The notes under the pieces: model-generated
Database searches by the model: none
What the model saw: the letters and a program-made list of their open reading frames with translations, nothing else
What the model was told of the DNA's origin: nothing
Virus record (IMG/VR): IMGVR_UViG_3300036768_000131
Location: 1 to 35,181 of that record
Source of the DNA: a virus
DNA: 35,181 nucleotides
Direction: 5' to 3' (one strand)
Shown: in pieces, positions 23,249-30,336 of the stretch
Numbering within the stretch: position 1 is the first letter of the stretch
Layout: the number at the start of each line of letters is the position of its first letter
Program-made: the position numbers and the translations under genes

Positions 23249-23530
23249 ATGGACAAAGCGCAAGGGATACACAGAGCAATCAGAGCCGCTGGCGGGCTCA
23301 CGAAGCTTGCCAGCACCATAGGCTGCACGAAGCAAACCGTGTGGATGTGGGCGAATCGCCGCCGGGTGCCAGTGAAGCACTGCCCGAAGATCGAGGCCGC
23401 CACAGGCGTCCAATGCGAGGACCTGCGCCCGGATGTCAACTGGGCGTATGTGCGGCAGCACATGCAATCGCTCAACGAACGCTCAGCGAACGCTCAACGG
23501 ACGTTCAACAGCGGAGACGGTAAACGATGA
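23249..23530 (+). CDS. Second YdaS/Cro-like HTH protein
   Basis: This 93-residue protein has the YdaS pattern: GIHRAIRAAGGLTKLASTIG, CTKQTVWMWANRRRVPVKHC, then IEAATGVQCEDLRPDVNW. Its ATG at 23249 has AGGAGG. It is the first gene of the replication operon and probably controls early transcription or is part of a regulatory pair with the gene at 22541. The last 20 residues (SLNERSANAQRTFNSGDGKR) are encoded by 11-bp DNA iterons and are likely selected as DNA rather than as protein. It overlaps the next gene start by four bases. Confidence 0.85.
   Translation: MDKAQGIHRAIRAAGGLTKLASTIGCTKQTVWMWANRRRVPVKHCPKIEAATGVQCEDLRPDVNWAYVRQHMQSLNERSANAQRTFNSGDGKR
23474..23506. repeat. Iteron cluster 1: three tandem 11-bp repeats
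   Basis: Units AACGAACGCTC, AGCGAACGCTC and AACGGACGTTC follow each other without gaps. They match the seven units in the next gene (consensus ARCGAACGCTM). The cluster lies at the end of the YdaS-like gene, about 20 bases before the replication gene. Confidence 0.85.
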
Positions 23531-24300
23531 ACTACTACCCATTTCACATAGGCGACTACGCTGCACACACCGCGCACCTCGACCCGCTGGAAGACATCGC
23601 ATACCGCCGCCTGCTCGACTTCTACTACCTTCGCGAGGCCCCAATCCCAGCCGACGTTCAGGAGGCCGCGCGTCTTGTGAGGATGCGCCAGCACGCAGAG
23701 TGCGTGGAAACAGTGCTGCGCGAGTTCTTTTCCCTCTCGCCTGAAGGATGGCGACATGCGCGGTGCGACGCCGAAATTGAGCGCATGCGGGACAAGCAGG
23801 CCAAGGCCCGCGCATCCGCTGAAGCGTCCGTCAAAGCTCGCAGAGCGAACGCTAAGCGAACGCTCAACGAACGCTCAGCGAACGCTAAACGGACGCCAAG
23901 CGATCGTCTAACGGACGTTGAGCTACCAACACCAACACCAACACCAACACCAACACCAAAAGAAGATATACGCACGCTTTGCGTGCGTAATAGCGCGCGC
24001 GCGAGGCGCGCTGTTGGTTGTCCACCAGACGTTGCTCCGAAGGTGTTTGGCGACTGGCTCGAAGTCCGCAAGGCGAAGCGCGCTGGCCCGGTCACGCAGA
24101 CCGTCCTTGACGGAATCCGGCGCGAGGCCGAGAAGGCAGGAATCACCCTGCAATCCGCAATCGAACACTGCTGCGTCTCAGGCTGGCAGGGCTTCAGGGC
24201 CGACTGGTATCACGGCAGCAGAAACGGCGTCAGCGCCGCCCGGCGATTGCCACCGCCGGAGGATTTCTCAAAGAAGGTCTACAAGAGTGAGTTCCTATGA
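23527..24300 (+). CDS. Replication protein with DUF1376 domain (YdaU-like)
   Basis: This 257-residue protein begins MNYYPFHIGDYAAHTAHLDP, then LEDIAYRRLLDFYYLREAPI, the hallmark of DUF1376. A helical middle (WRHARCDAEIERMRDKQA) is followed by a low-complexity Arg/Asn/Ser linker coded by the iterons, a Thr-Pro repeat coded by CCAACA units, and a C-terminal domain with FGDWLEVRKAKRAGPVTQTV and HCCVSGWQGFRADWY. In Rac-like prophages this protein pairs with a DnaC-like loader to start replication, as lambda O does with P. The N-terminal winged-helix part could bind the iterons it contains. It overlaps the loader gene by four bases. Confidence 0.88.
   Translation: MNYYPFHIGDYAAHTAHLDPLEDIAYRRLLDFYYLREAPIPADVQEAARLVRMRQHAECVETVLREFFSLSPEGWRHARCDAEIERMRDKQAKARASAEASVKARRANAKRTLNERSANAKRTPSDRLTDVELPTPTPTPTPTPKEDIRTLCVRNSARARRAVGCPPDVAPKVFGDWLEVRKAKRAGPVTQTVLDGIRREAEKAGITLQSAIEHCCVSGWQGFRADWYHGSRNGVSAARRLPPPEDFSKKVYKSEFL
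23844..23920. repeat. Iteron cluster 2: seven tandem 11-bp repeats inside the replication gene (probable origin)
   Basis: Seven units of exactly 11 bp run from 23844: AGCGAACGCTA, AGCGAACGCTC, AACGAACGCTC, AGCGAACGCTA, AACGGACGCCA, AGCGATCGTCT and AACGGACGTTG. The unit is not a multiple of three, so it is conserved as DNA and not as protein. Lambda carries iterons in gene O in the same way. Units 1-4 are nearly perfect and 5-7 are degenerate. Confidence 0.85.
23926..23961. repeat. CCAACA hexanucleotide repeat (five full units and one degenerate)
   Basis: Five CCAACA units and a final CCAAAA code for an alternating Thr-Pro run in the replication protein. It lies directly after the iterons. 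A hinge in the protein or an asymmetric single-strand-forming tract of the origin are both possible. Confidence 0.9.
23969..23989. other. Perfect 9-bp hairpin with TTT loop beside the iterons
   Basis: TACGCACGC (23969-23977), TTT, and GCGTGCGTA (23981-23989) form a perfect inverted repeat. It follows a short AT-rich piece (AAAAGAAGATATA). In-frame within the replication gene it has no obvious protein reason. An origin element or an attenuator are possible. Confidence 0.8.
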
Positions 24301-25070
24301 TCACCGCAGACATGACAGACACCCAGCCGCAGACGCGCACAGCGACCTGCGAAGCTCATGGCGAGTTCGAGTCCAGGCACATCGTCGGCAAGGTGTGGAC
24401 GCGCTGCCCAGCCTGCGCACGCGAAAAGGCCGACAGAGAGGCACGCGAGGAAGCCGCCAGAGCACGCGCAAAGCGCAGAGAGGATTGGGAGCGCAAGCTA
24501 GGCCACGCCTGCATCCCTGAGCGATTCAGAACGCGCACGCTCGACCGCTTCATCGCGTCCACACCAGAGCAGCGCGAGGCACTCGAAATCGCCAAGGACT
24601 ACGCCGCCAACTTCCAGGATGTCATGAAGACCGGGCGGTGCCTCATCTTCCTTGGCAAGCCAGGCACAGGCAAAACCCACCTCGCCGTCGGCATCGGCCT
24701 GCGCATCATGGGCGCATTCGGCCACACCGTGCTTTTCACCACGGTCATGCGCGCCGTCCGGCGCGTCAAGGACTCATGGTCACGGGAGACGATGCAAACG
24801 GAATCGGACGCCATCGAAACGCTTACGTCACCCGACCTGCTCATCCTCGACGAAGTCGGCATCCAGACGGGCAGCGAGTTCGAGCGGAACATCCTGTTCG
24901 ACATCCTCAACGAGCGCTATCAGCGGCGGCGCCCAACCATCGTCATGTCCAACCTCTCGAAAGACGAACTGGCCCTGTTCCTCGGCGAACGCGTGCTCGA
25001 CCGCCTACGCGAAGACGGCGGGCGGATCGTCGCGTTCACCTGGGACTCCTACCGGGCGCGGAAGGACTGA
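24297..25070 (+). CDS. DnaC-like helicase loader (AAA+)
   Basis: This 257-residue protein has an N-terminal zinc site (C18, H21, C37, C40), an AAA+ Walker A GKPGTGKT at 120-127, Walker B LLILDEVG at 181-188, a sensor SNLS near 218-221, and Arg residues at 232 and 236 (GERVLDRLRE), where the arginine finger is expected. It matches phage DnaC/YdaV proteins, which load the host DnaB helicase at the origin opened by the replication protein. The start overlaps the preceding stop by four bases; a later ATG at 24312 would remove five residues. A helical, very charged linker sits at about 42-65. Confidence 0.95.
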   Translation: MITADMTDTQPQTRTATCEAHGEFESRHIVGKVWTRCPACAREKADREAREEAARARAKRREDWERKLGHACIPERFRTRTLDRFIASTPEQREALEIAKDYAANFQDVMKTGRCLIFLGKPGTGKTHLAVGIGLRIMGAFGHTVLFTTVMRAVRRVKDSWSRETMQTESDAIETLTSPDLLILDEVGIQTGSEFERNILFDILNERYQRRRPTIVMSNLSKDELALFLGERVLDRLREDGGRIVAFTWDSYRARKD

Positions 25071-25073
25071 GGC

Positions 25074-25325
25074 ATGGTGTGCGAAGGATGCAAGCGCGAC
25101 AAGACCGCGCAGCTTTCAGACGGCCGCGCGGTCTGCACGTGGTGCTGGGACTGGCTTGTGGAATGCGAGGCACGCCACCTGCTGGCAATGCCTCTACGCG
25201 AACGCCGCGCCGCCCTGCAAGCTCGCGAGCAGCAGCGCAGCGAGGATCAGATGCGGACGCTCAAGACCGCAATGGCGCGCATCCATGCGCAGCGTCGCGG
25301 TCAGATGACGACCGCGACCAGGTAG
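25074..25325 (+). CDS. Small zinc-knuckle protein (83 aa)
   Basis: This 83-residue protein begins with VCEGCKRDK and then AVCTWCWDWLVECEARH, giving two CxxC knuckles of a zinc finger, followed by an Arg/Gln-rich helical tail. It starts three bases after the loader stop. The last 25 bases overlap the leftward gene at 25301-25573 tail to tail. This kind of short Cys-rich protein after the helicase loader occurs in many lambdoid phages; the specific function is unknown. Confidence 0.7.
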   Translation: MVCEGCKRDKTAQLSDGRAVCTWCWDWLVECEARHLLAMPLRERRAALQAREQQRSEDQMRTLKTAMARIHAQRRGQMTTATR

Positions 25326-25573
25326 CCCTTTATGAGCGTAGGCTTTAGCGAAGTCCCCTTGTTGTGCTTGGCCTCCCACGCAGACTGCGCGATGACCGGG
25401 GCCTTGCCCGCGACCTGGGCGAGCATGGCCGCCCATTTCTGGGCCGTGTCGCTGCTGAGGCAGCGCACGTGGACATTCACGCGCGCGCGCCCAAAGACGC
25501 TGATTGACTCGCGCGGAAGCGCCACGCTCTCCAGCTTGGCGGTAAGGCTTGCCTTGAGTGCATCGAAGTCCAT
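25301..25573 (-). CDS. Single leftward gene, 90-aa hypothetical protein
   Basis: This 90-residue protein starts at ATG 25573 (MDFDALKASLTAKLES) with an AGGAG seven bases before. Internal segments include SVFGRARVNVHVRCLSSDTA, QKWAAMLAQVAGKAPVI and a basic PTLIKGYLVAVVI end. It has its own promoter and is the only leftward gene within a rightward region. The gene may be expressed at a different time from its neighbours, or in a host cell when others are silent. Not recognised as a family; no motif of a known toxin or anti-defence protein is seen. Confidence 0.65.
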   Translation of the reverse strand: MDFDALKASLTAKLESVALPRESISVFGRARVNVHVRCLSSDTAQKWAAMLAQVAGKAPVIAQSAWEAKHNKGTSLKPTLIKGYLVAVVI

Positions 25574-25603
25574 TGGCACGCTCCTGTCTGTTGGATGTGG
25601 ACA

Positions 25604-25632
25604 ATTGTATAACAGATTTTTGCAGGATGCAA
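25604..25632 (-). promoter_or_regulatory. Promoter of the single leftward gene
   Basis: On the minus strand TTGCAT (plus 25627-25632) and TACAAT (25604-25609) are 17 bases apart. The -35 context GTTGCATC is the same as that of the leftward early promoter at 22464. ACAATTGT at 25601-25608 is a perfect 8-bp palindrome over the -10. Confidence 0.55.
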
Positions 25633-25684
25633 CACCCCCCCAAGCATGGGAAATCGCCACCATCCCCAAGCCTGAGTTTTCCAG

Positions 25685-26068
25685 ATGTCCTACAATGCCG
25701 ACATGATCGTCTCCCTACCCTGGCCCCCCAAGGCCGCCAGCCCCAACGCCCGCGCCCACTGGGCCGCCGTCCACCGCGCACGCTCGCGCTATCGCGCAGA
25801 TGCCCGCATCCTGGCGCTCGCAGCAGGCGCACGGGACACCGGAAAGACCCTGCCACCCAACGCCGCCCTGCACGTCACGCTGCGTGTCTGCCCACCTGAC
25901 AAGCGCAGGCGCGATTGGGATAACATCATCGCGTCTCTCAAGTCGGGACTGGACGGCATCGCCGACGCGCTGGGCGTTGACGACTCACGCTTCCGGCTCT
26001 CCATCGAAATGGCAGAGCCGGTGGCCGGCGGAAGGATTGATGTGCAGGTGAAACCATGCCAAGACTGA
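25685..26068 (+). CDS. rusA: RusA-like Holliday junction resolvase
   Basis: This 127-residue protein has the RusA signature. The catalytic carboxylates sit in RRDWDN (D77, D79), at D90 in SLKSGLDGIADAL, and in GVDD (D99, D100), with K86 between. RusA dimers cut four-way junctions made by recombination, clearing DNA for packaging. It is followed by terminase. Start ATG 25685 is used; ATG 25703 would remove six residues. No ribosome binding site is strong. The last 13 bases overlap the next gene. Confidence 0.92.
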   Translation: MSYNADMIVSLPWPPKAASPNARAHWAAVHRARSRYRADARILALAAGARDTGKTLPPNAALHVTLRVCPPDKRRRDWDNIIASLKSGLDGIADALGVDDSRFRLSIEMAEPVAGGRIDVQVKPCQD

Positions 26069-26523
26069 GCAAAGACACATGGGCAGACGTGCGCGCAGAG
26101 CGTGAGGCGGGGGCGTCGTTCCCTGAGCTTGCCGCCAAGTATGGCGTCTCTCACCAGGCGATCCAGAAACGCGCCAAGACCGAAGGCTGGGGCGACGGCA
26201 CCAATGTTGCAGAGGTGATCCGACGCAAGGTTGCAGAAAAGATTGCACGAGTAGTTGCAGGTTCCAACCCGCAAAAACGCGCCGAGGCCATAGACGCAGC
26301 CGCCGAAAGAAGGGCAGCAGTGGTGCGCATGCACCAGGCCGAATGGGAAGACCACCGGGCGCGCTTCGGATCGGTTCCAGAGGATTTCGAGGCCGGGAAG
26401 CTCGCCAAGATCAGCGCGGAGATGTTGCGCATCCGGCAGGACGGAGAGCGCAAGGCATGGGGGCTGGATGAGGCTTCCGCGCAGCCGACCATCGTGATTG
26501 AGCGAAGCTACGGCTCCAAATGA
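26056..26523 (+). CDS. Terminase small subunit-like DNA-binding protein
   Basis: This 155-residue protein starts with an HTH (TWADVRAEREAGASFPELAA, then KYGVSHQAIQKRAKTEGW), followed by a helical region with KVAEKIARVVAGSNPQKRAE and FEAGKLAKISAEMLRIRQDG. It is directly upstream of the large terminase and overlaps it by four bases (ATGA), so it probably acts as the small terminase, recognising the packaging site. Sequence similarity to a defined TerS family is not clear by eye, so the function is inferred from HTH, size and position. Confidence 0.75.
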   Translation: MPRLSKDTWADVRAEREAGASFPELAAKYGVSHQAIQKRAKTEGWGDGTNVAEVIRRKVAEKIARVVAGSNPQKRAEAIDAAAERRAAVVRMHQAEWEDHRARFGSVPEDFEAGKLAKISAEMLRIRQDGERKAWGLDEASAQPTIVIERSYGSK

Positions 26524-27776
26524 CCCGCATCATCATCCCCCCAATCGACCTGCACCCCGGCCAGCGCCGCGTGCTCGAGACACCGGCGCGGTTCAAGGTC
26601 ATCAGCGCCGGGCGCCGGTTCGGGAAAACCCTGCTGGCGGTGGAGTGGCTGGCGCTCATGGATGGCGGCGCTATTGACGGCAGGCCGGTGGCGTTCTTTT
26701 CCCCGACCTACAAGCTGCTGCTGGACGTATGGGCCGACATGGAGCGCACGCTGAAGATGGTGACGCGCAAGGCCAACCGGACGGAGATGCGCATCGAGCT
26801 GATCACGGGCGGCGTGATCGATTTCTGGACGCTTGAAGACAAGGACGCTGGCCGTGGCCGCAAGTATTCCCGCCTGGTGATCGACGAAGCCGCGCATGCC
26901 CGCTACCTCAAGGACGCATGGGAGCGAGCGATCAGCCCGACGCTGACGGACTACAGCGGAGATGCGTGGTTTATCAGCACGCCGAACGGGATGAACTACT
27001 TCCACGAGATGTTCAATCGCGGCGGCAATCCGGAGTATCCGGACTGGGCGAGCTTCCACATGCCAACCAGCGCCAATCCGCACATTGCCGCGGAGGAGAT
27101 CGAGCAGAAACGCCGCGAGCTTCCCGATCTGGTGTTCCGGCAGGAATACCTGGCCGAGTTCGTCACCTTCGGCGGCTGGCTGGTGAAGCCGGAGATGCTG
27201 GCAGACGCGCCTTGCCCGCCCGGATTGCCCGTGGCGATAGGCGTTGACCTTGCAATCAGCGAGCGCGCAGGTGCGGACTACACCGCCATCGTTGCGATTG
27301 CGCGCGATCCTGAAACCGGCATCGTGTATGTGAAGGAGGCCGAACGGCACCGCTGCGGGTTCCACGATGTCATCCAGCGCATCAAGGCTGCGGCAGAGCG
27401 GCACCGCCCGGCGCTCATTGCGGTCGAGCAAACGCAGTATCAGGCCGCCGTTGTGCAGGAACTGGCGCGCACCACGAACCTGCCTGTGCGTGGCATTCGC
27501 CCTGACAAGGACAAGGTGACGCGGTTCCTGCCGATGCTCACGCGATACGAGCAGCGCATGGTGCGCCATGACCCGGCTGGCATCCCGGCGTGGTTCCGCG
27601 ACGAATTGCTGTCCTTCCCGGAATGCGAGCATGATGACGGCGTGGACGCGCTGAGCTACGCTTTCGTCGGGCTCACGTCTGCGATGCAGGAATACAGGTA
27701 TGATCCTGTAGGGGAGCGCACTTGGTCAGGCCGTGGTGCGCATGGCGGCGATGCAGAGAGGTGGAGCGCATACTAA
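26520..27776 (+). CDS. terL: Terminase large subunit
   Basis: This 418-residue protein has the ATPase domain with Walker A SAGRRFGKT (29-37), Walker B LVIDEA (119-124, D122 and E123), and motif III FISTPNG (151-157). The nuclease domain has D243 in GVDLAISE, E303 in LIAVEQTQ, and D372, D373 and D376 in HDDGVDALSYA. This is complete for both ATPase and nuclease. It drives DNA translocation through the portal. The overall length is short but typical of the FluMu-like and Terminase_6 groups. It is followed by a small gene, then the portal. Confidence 0.95.
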   Translation: MTRIIIPPIDLHPGQRRVLETPARFKVISAGRRFGKTLLAVEWLALMDGGAIDGRPVAFFSPTYKLLLDVWADMERTLKMVTRKANRTEMRIELITGGVIDFWTLEDKDAGRGRKYSRLVIDEAAHARYLKDAWERAISPTLTDYSGDAWFISTPNGMNYFHEMFNRGGNPEYPDWASFHMPTSANPHIAAEEIEQKRRELPDLVFRQEYLAEFVTFGGWLVKPEMLADAPCPPGLPVAIGVDLAISERAGADYTAIVAIARDPETGIVYVKEAERHRCGFHDVIQRIKAAAERHRPALIAVEQTQYQAAVVQELARTTNLPVRGIRPDKDKVTRFLPMLTRYEQRMVRHDPAGIPAWFRDELLSFPECEHDDGVDALSYAFVGLTSAMQEYRYDPVGERTWSGRGAHGGDAERWSAY

Positions 27777-27994
27777 TGGCACGTTACTACATCATTGCCG
27801 AACAGGACGAACATGGGCTTTGTCCGATCATGCTGCGGAACCTGTCTTTGATCGAAGCGCTGCGCATCGGCTGGCGGATGTGGCGCGATCCGATGCGCTA
27901 TGGCGTGTTCATCAAGGCACGGCGTGAATGGGTCGAGCGCCACTGCAAGCCGGTGACTGCTGGGCGTGTGTTCAGAGCGCCACTTGGGAAATGA
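27776..27994 (+). CDS. Small hypothetical protein between terminase and portal (72 aa)
   Basis: This 72-residue protein starts at ATG 27776 (MARYYIIAEQDEHGLCPIML), overlapping the terminase stop by one base. It contains RIGWRMWRDPMRYGVFIKA, rich in aromatic and basic residues. No family is recognised. It overlaps the portal start by four bases. It could be a packaging accessory protein or a simple linker gene; nothing in the sequence decides. Confidence 0.6.
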   Translation: MARYYIIAEQDEHGLCPIMLRNLSLIEALRIGWRMWRDPMRYGVFIKARREWVERHCKPVTAGRVFRAPLGK

Positions 27995-29910
27995 CCATGG
28001 ACACCAAAGCACTCAAGTCCGAGATTGCGGCCCCGGCGCTGACCGGCTTCCGGCAGGCGTGGGTGTGGCGACCGCTGGCAAGCCTCACGCCCGCGCAGGT
28101 GGCAGAAATCCTGCGCCGCGCGGCCCTTGGCGATGCGCATGACTTCCTCATTGCCGCCGCCGACATCGAGGAAAAGGATCTGCACTACAGGGCGGTGCTG
28201 CAAACCCGCAAGCTCGCGGTGGCGGGCCTGCCGTGGGATGTGCAGCCAGCGGACGAATCGCGTGCGGCGAAGAAGGCCGCCGACCTGACGCGCCGTGTGC
28301 TCGAGTCCATCGACCTGCCGGAGCTGGCCGTGCAGATGCTCGATGCGCTCTCCAAGGGCTACGCGGTGGCGGAAATCATCTGGCAGACCGACGGACCAAC
28401 ATGGACGCCAGCCGCCATCCTGCCGCGCGAGCCGCACTGGTTCCGCTTCGACAGCGAGACCGGGCGTGAGCTTCGCCTGTTCGACGGCACGCCGGACGGT
28501 GCGGAGCTGCCGCCCTACAAGTTCCTGTGCCACACGCCACGCATCCTTGCCGGAATCCCAATCATGGGCGGGCTGGCCCGCTCGGCGCTGTGGGCGTGGG
28601 TGTTCAAGTCCTACGCGCTGCGCGACTGGGCGGCCTTTGCCGAGCTCTACGGCCAGCCGATCCGCCTTGGCAAGTATGGCCCAGGCGCGACGCGCGAAGA
28701 CATCGCCGTCCTGAAGCGCGCGGTGTTCGAGCTTGGAAGCGACGCCGGGGCGGTCATCCCTGAGAGCATGGCGCTGGAGATCGTCGAGAGCGGGGCCAAG
28801 AGTGCATCCGCCGACCTCTACCAGCGGCTGATCGAATACCTCGACCGGCAGGTGAGCAAGGCCGTGCTTGGGCAGACGCTCACCACCGACCAGGGCAGCA
28901 GTGGCAGCCTCGCGCAGGCCCGCGTGCATGACGAAGTGCGCGCCGACCTGATCCGCGCCGACGCCCGCGCGCTCGCCGCCACGCTCACACGCGACCTGAT
29001 CGAGTCGCTCATCGCGCTCAACATGCCCGATGCGCCGCTGCCGAAGCTGCGTCTTGTGGTGGAGGAACCGGAGGATATGGCCGCGCTGGCCGACCAGCTT
29101 TCCAAGCTGGTGCCGCTGGGCATGCCAATTCCGCAGAGCTGGGTGCGCGAAAAGTGGGGAATCCCGGAGGCAGCGCCGGATGAGCCGGTGCTGGGCGCGA
29201 CTGCCAAGACTGGCGAACCCAATGGCGAACCATTGGCGAACCAGGGCGGAACTTCAGGTTCGCCATCGGCGCAGGCCGCGCATGCCGCCGCTGACGTGGC
29301 AGACCCAACGCCCATCGATCCGCAGACCGACCGCATGGACGCCGAGGCCGCGCCCGCATGGGCCGAGATCATGGACGGCATCAAGCGCATCGTGGACGAA
29401 GCGCAGAGCATGGAGCAACTGCGCGATGCGTTGCTCGCGGCCTACGGCGACCTGTCCACCGACCGGCTCACCGAAGTCATGGCGATGGGCTTTGCCGCCG
29501 CCGACCTCGCAGGGCGCTTTGACGTGCGGCAGGAATCGGCACCCGCAGCTGCCCACGCAGCGCGTCCAGAGCAGCACATCCACCTGCACGCCACCCTGGC
29601 CCTGCCGGAAGGGCTGGCTGCAATGGCGGCCAGCGCGCCGCCGCCGGTCATCGAGAATCACATCCACGTCCCGGAATCTGCGCCGCCCGTTGTGAACGTT
29701 GACGTGGCAGCGCCAGCCGTCACGGTCACACCGCCAGCCGTGCAGGTGGACGTTGCCGCGCCCGCCGTCACCGTCCAGGCCGAAGTTCCGCCCGCGCAGG
29801 TGGTCGTTGCGCATCCAGACCGCGCCATCCAGACGGTCGAGCGCGACCCGGACACCTTGGAAGTCACCCGCACCGTCACGACCTACGAAACCGATCAACC
29901 CAAGGAGTAA
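27991..29910 (+). CDS. Portal protein, DUF935 / Mu gp29-like, with C-terminal extension
   Basis: This protein has 639 residues from ATG 27991 (Mu gp29 about 510). The core (residues 10-400) shows DUF935 features: SLTPAQVAEILRRAALGD, DIEEKDLHYRAVLQTRKLAV, SKGYAVAEIIW, WFRFDSETG, AFAELYGQPIRLGKYGPG, then SKAVLGQTLTTDQGSSGSLA and ARVHDEVRADLIRADARAL. The extension after about 450 has a helical part, then HIHLHATLALPEG and NHIHVPES, and, from about 565, repeats of VDVAAPAVTV and VAAPAVTVQ. This Val/Pro repeat tail resembles those in some phage head proteins and could project into the capsid. The next gene begins six bases after its stop. Confidence 0.92.
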   Translation: MTMDTKALKSEIAAPALTGFRQAWVWRPLASLTPAQVAEILRRAALGDAHDFLIAAADIEEKDLHYRAVLQTRKLAVAGLPWDVQPADESRAAKKAADLTRRVLESIDLPELAVQMLDALSKGYAVAEIIWQTDGPTWTPAAILPREPHWFRFDSETGRELRLFDGTPDGAELPPYKFLCHTPRILAGIPIMGGLARSALWAWVFKSYALRDWAAFAELYGQPIRLGKYGPGATREDIAVLKRAVFELGSDAGAVIPESMALEIVESGAKSASADLYQRLIEYLDRQVSKAVLGQTLTTDQGSSGSLAQARVHDEVRADLIRADARALAATLTRDLIESLIALNMPDAPLPKLRLVVEEPEDMAALADQLSKLVPLGMPIPQSWVREKWGIPEAAPDEPVLGATAKTGEPNGEPLANQGGTSGSPSAQAAHAAADVADPTPIDPQTDRMDAEAAPAWAEIMDGIKRIVDEAQSMEQLRDALLAAYGDLSTDRLTEVMAMGFAAADLAGRFDVRQESAPAAAHAARPEQHIHLHATLALPEGLAAMAASAPPPVIENHIHVPESAPPVVNVDVAAPAVTVTPPAVQVDVAAPAVTVQAEVPPAQVVVAHPDRAIQTVERDPDTLEVTRTVTTYETDQPKE

Positions 29911-29916
29911 CCCACC

Positions 29917-30324
29917 ATGGCTATCCAGTTTTCCGTCGCCGTCCGCAATGCCCGCCTCGACGCCATCGAAACAGCAATCGGCGCGTCCGCCATCATGAAA
30001 ATCCGCACCGGCGCGGCCCCGGCATCGTGCGCCACGGCAGACTCCGGCACCGTGCTTGCCACCATCAATCTGCCAGTTGACTGGATGGCAAACGCAGCCT
30101 CTGGCAGCAAGAGCATGTCAGGCACGTGGCAAGACACCAGCGCAGATGCCTCCGGCACCGCTGGGCACTTCCGCATCTACGACTCGACCGGCACCACCTG
30201 CCACATGCAGGGCACGGTCACGGCAACGGGTGGCGGTGGCGACCTGCAAGTCGATAACGTCAACTTCGCCACCGGCCAGAGCTTCACCGTGACCAGCTTC
30301 ACTCTGACCGACGGCAACGCATAA
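29917..30324 (+). CDS. Conserved virion protein of unknown function (135 aa)
   Basis: This 135-residue protein begins MAIQFSVAVRNARLDAIETA, with IRTGAAPASCATADSGTVLA, LPVDWMANA, GHFRIYDSTGTTCHMQGTVT and a DNVNFATGQSFTVTSFTLTD end. This is a familiar conserved phage protein found near structural genes; it is beta-rich and may be a small capsid decoration or head-fibre component, but I know no experiment. AAGGAGTAA before it is the usual ribosome binding site. Confidence 0.7.
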   Translation: MAIQFSVAVRNARLDAIETAIGASAIMKIRTGAAPASCATADSGTVLATINLPVDWMANAASGSKSMSGTWQDTSADASGTAGHFRIYDSTGTTCHMQGTVTATGGGGDLQVDNVNFATGQSFTVTSFTLTDGNA

Positions 30325-30336
30325 CCGGGGCCGATC

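Noticed and set aside
23844-23920. Possible CRISPR array
   Set aside because: The units are 11 bp, directly adjacent without spacers and inside a coding sequence. They are iterons.
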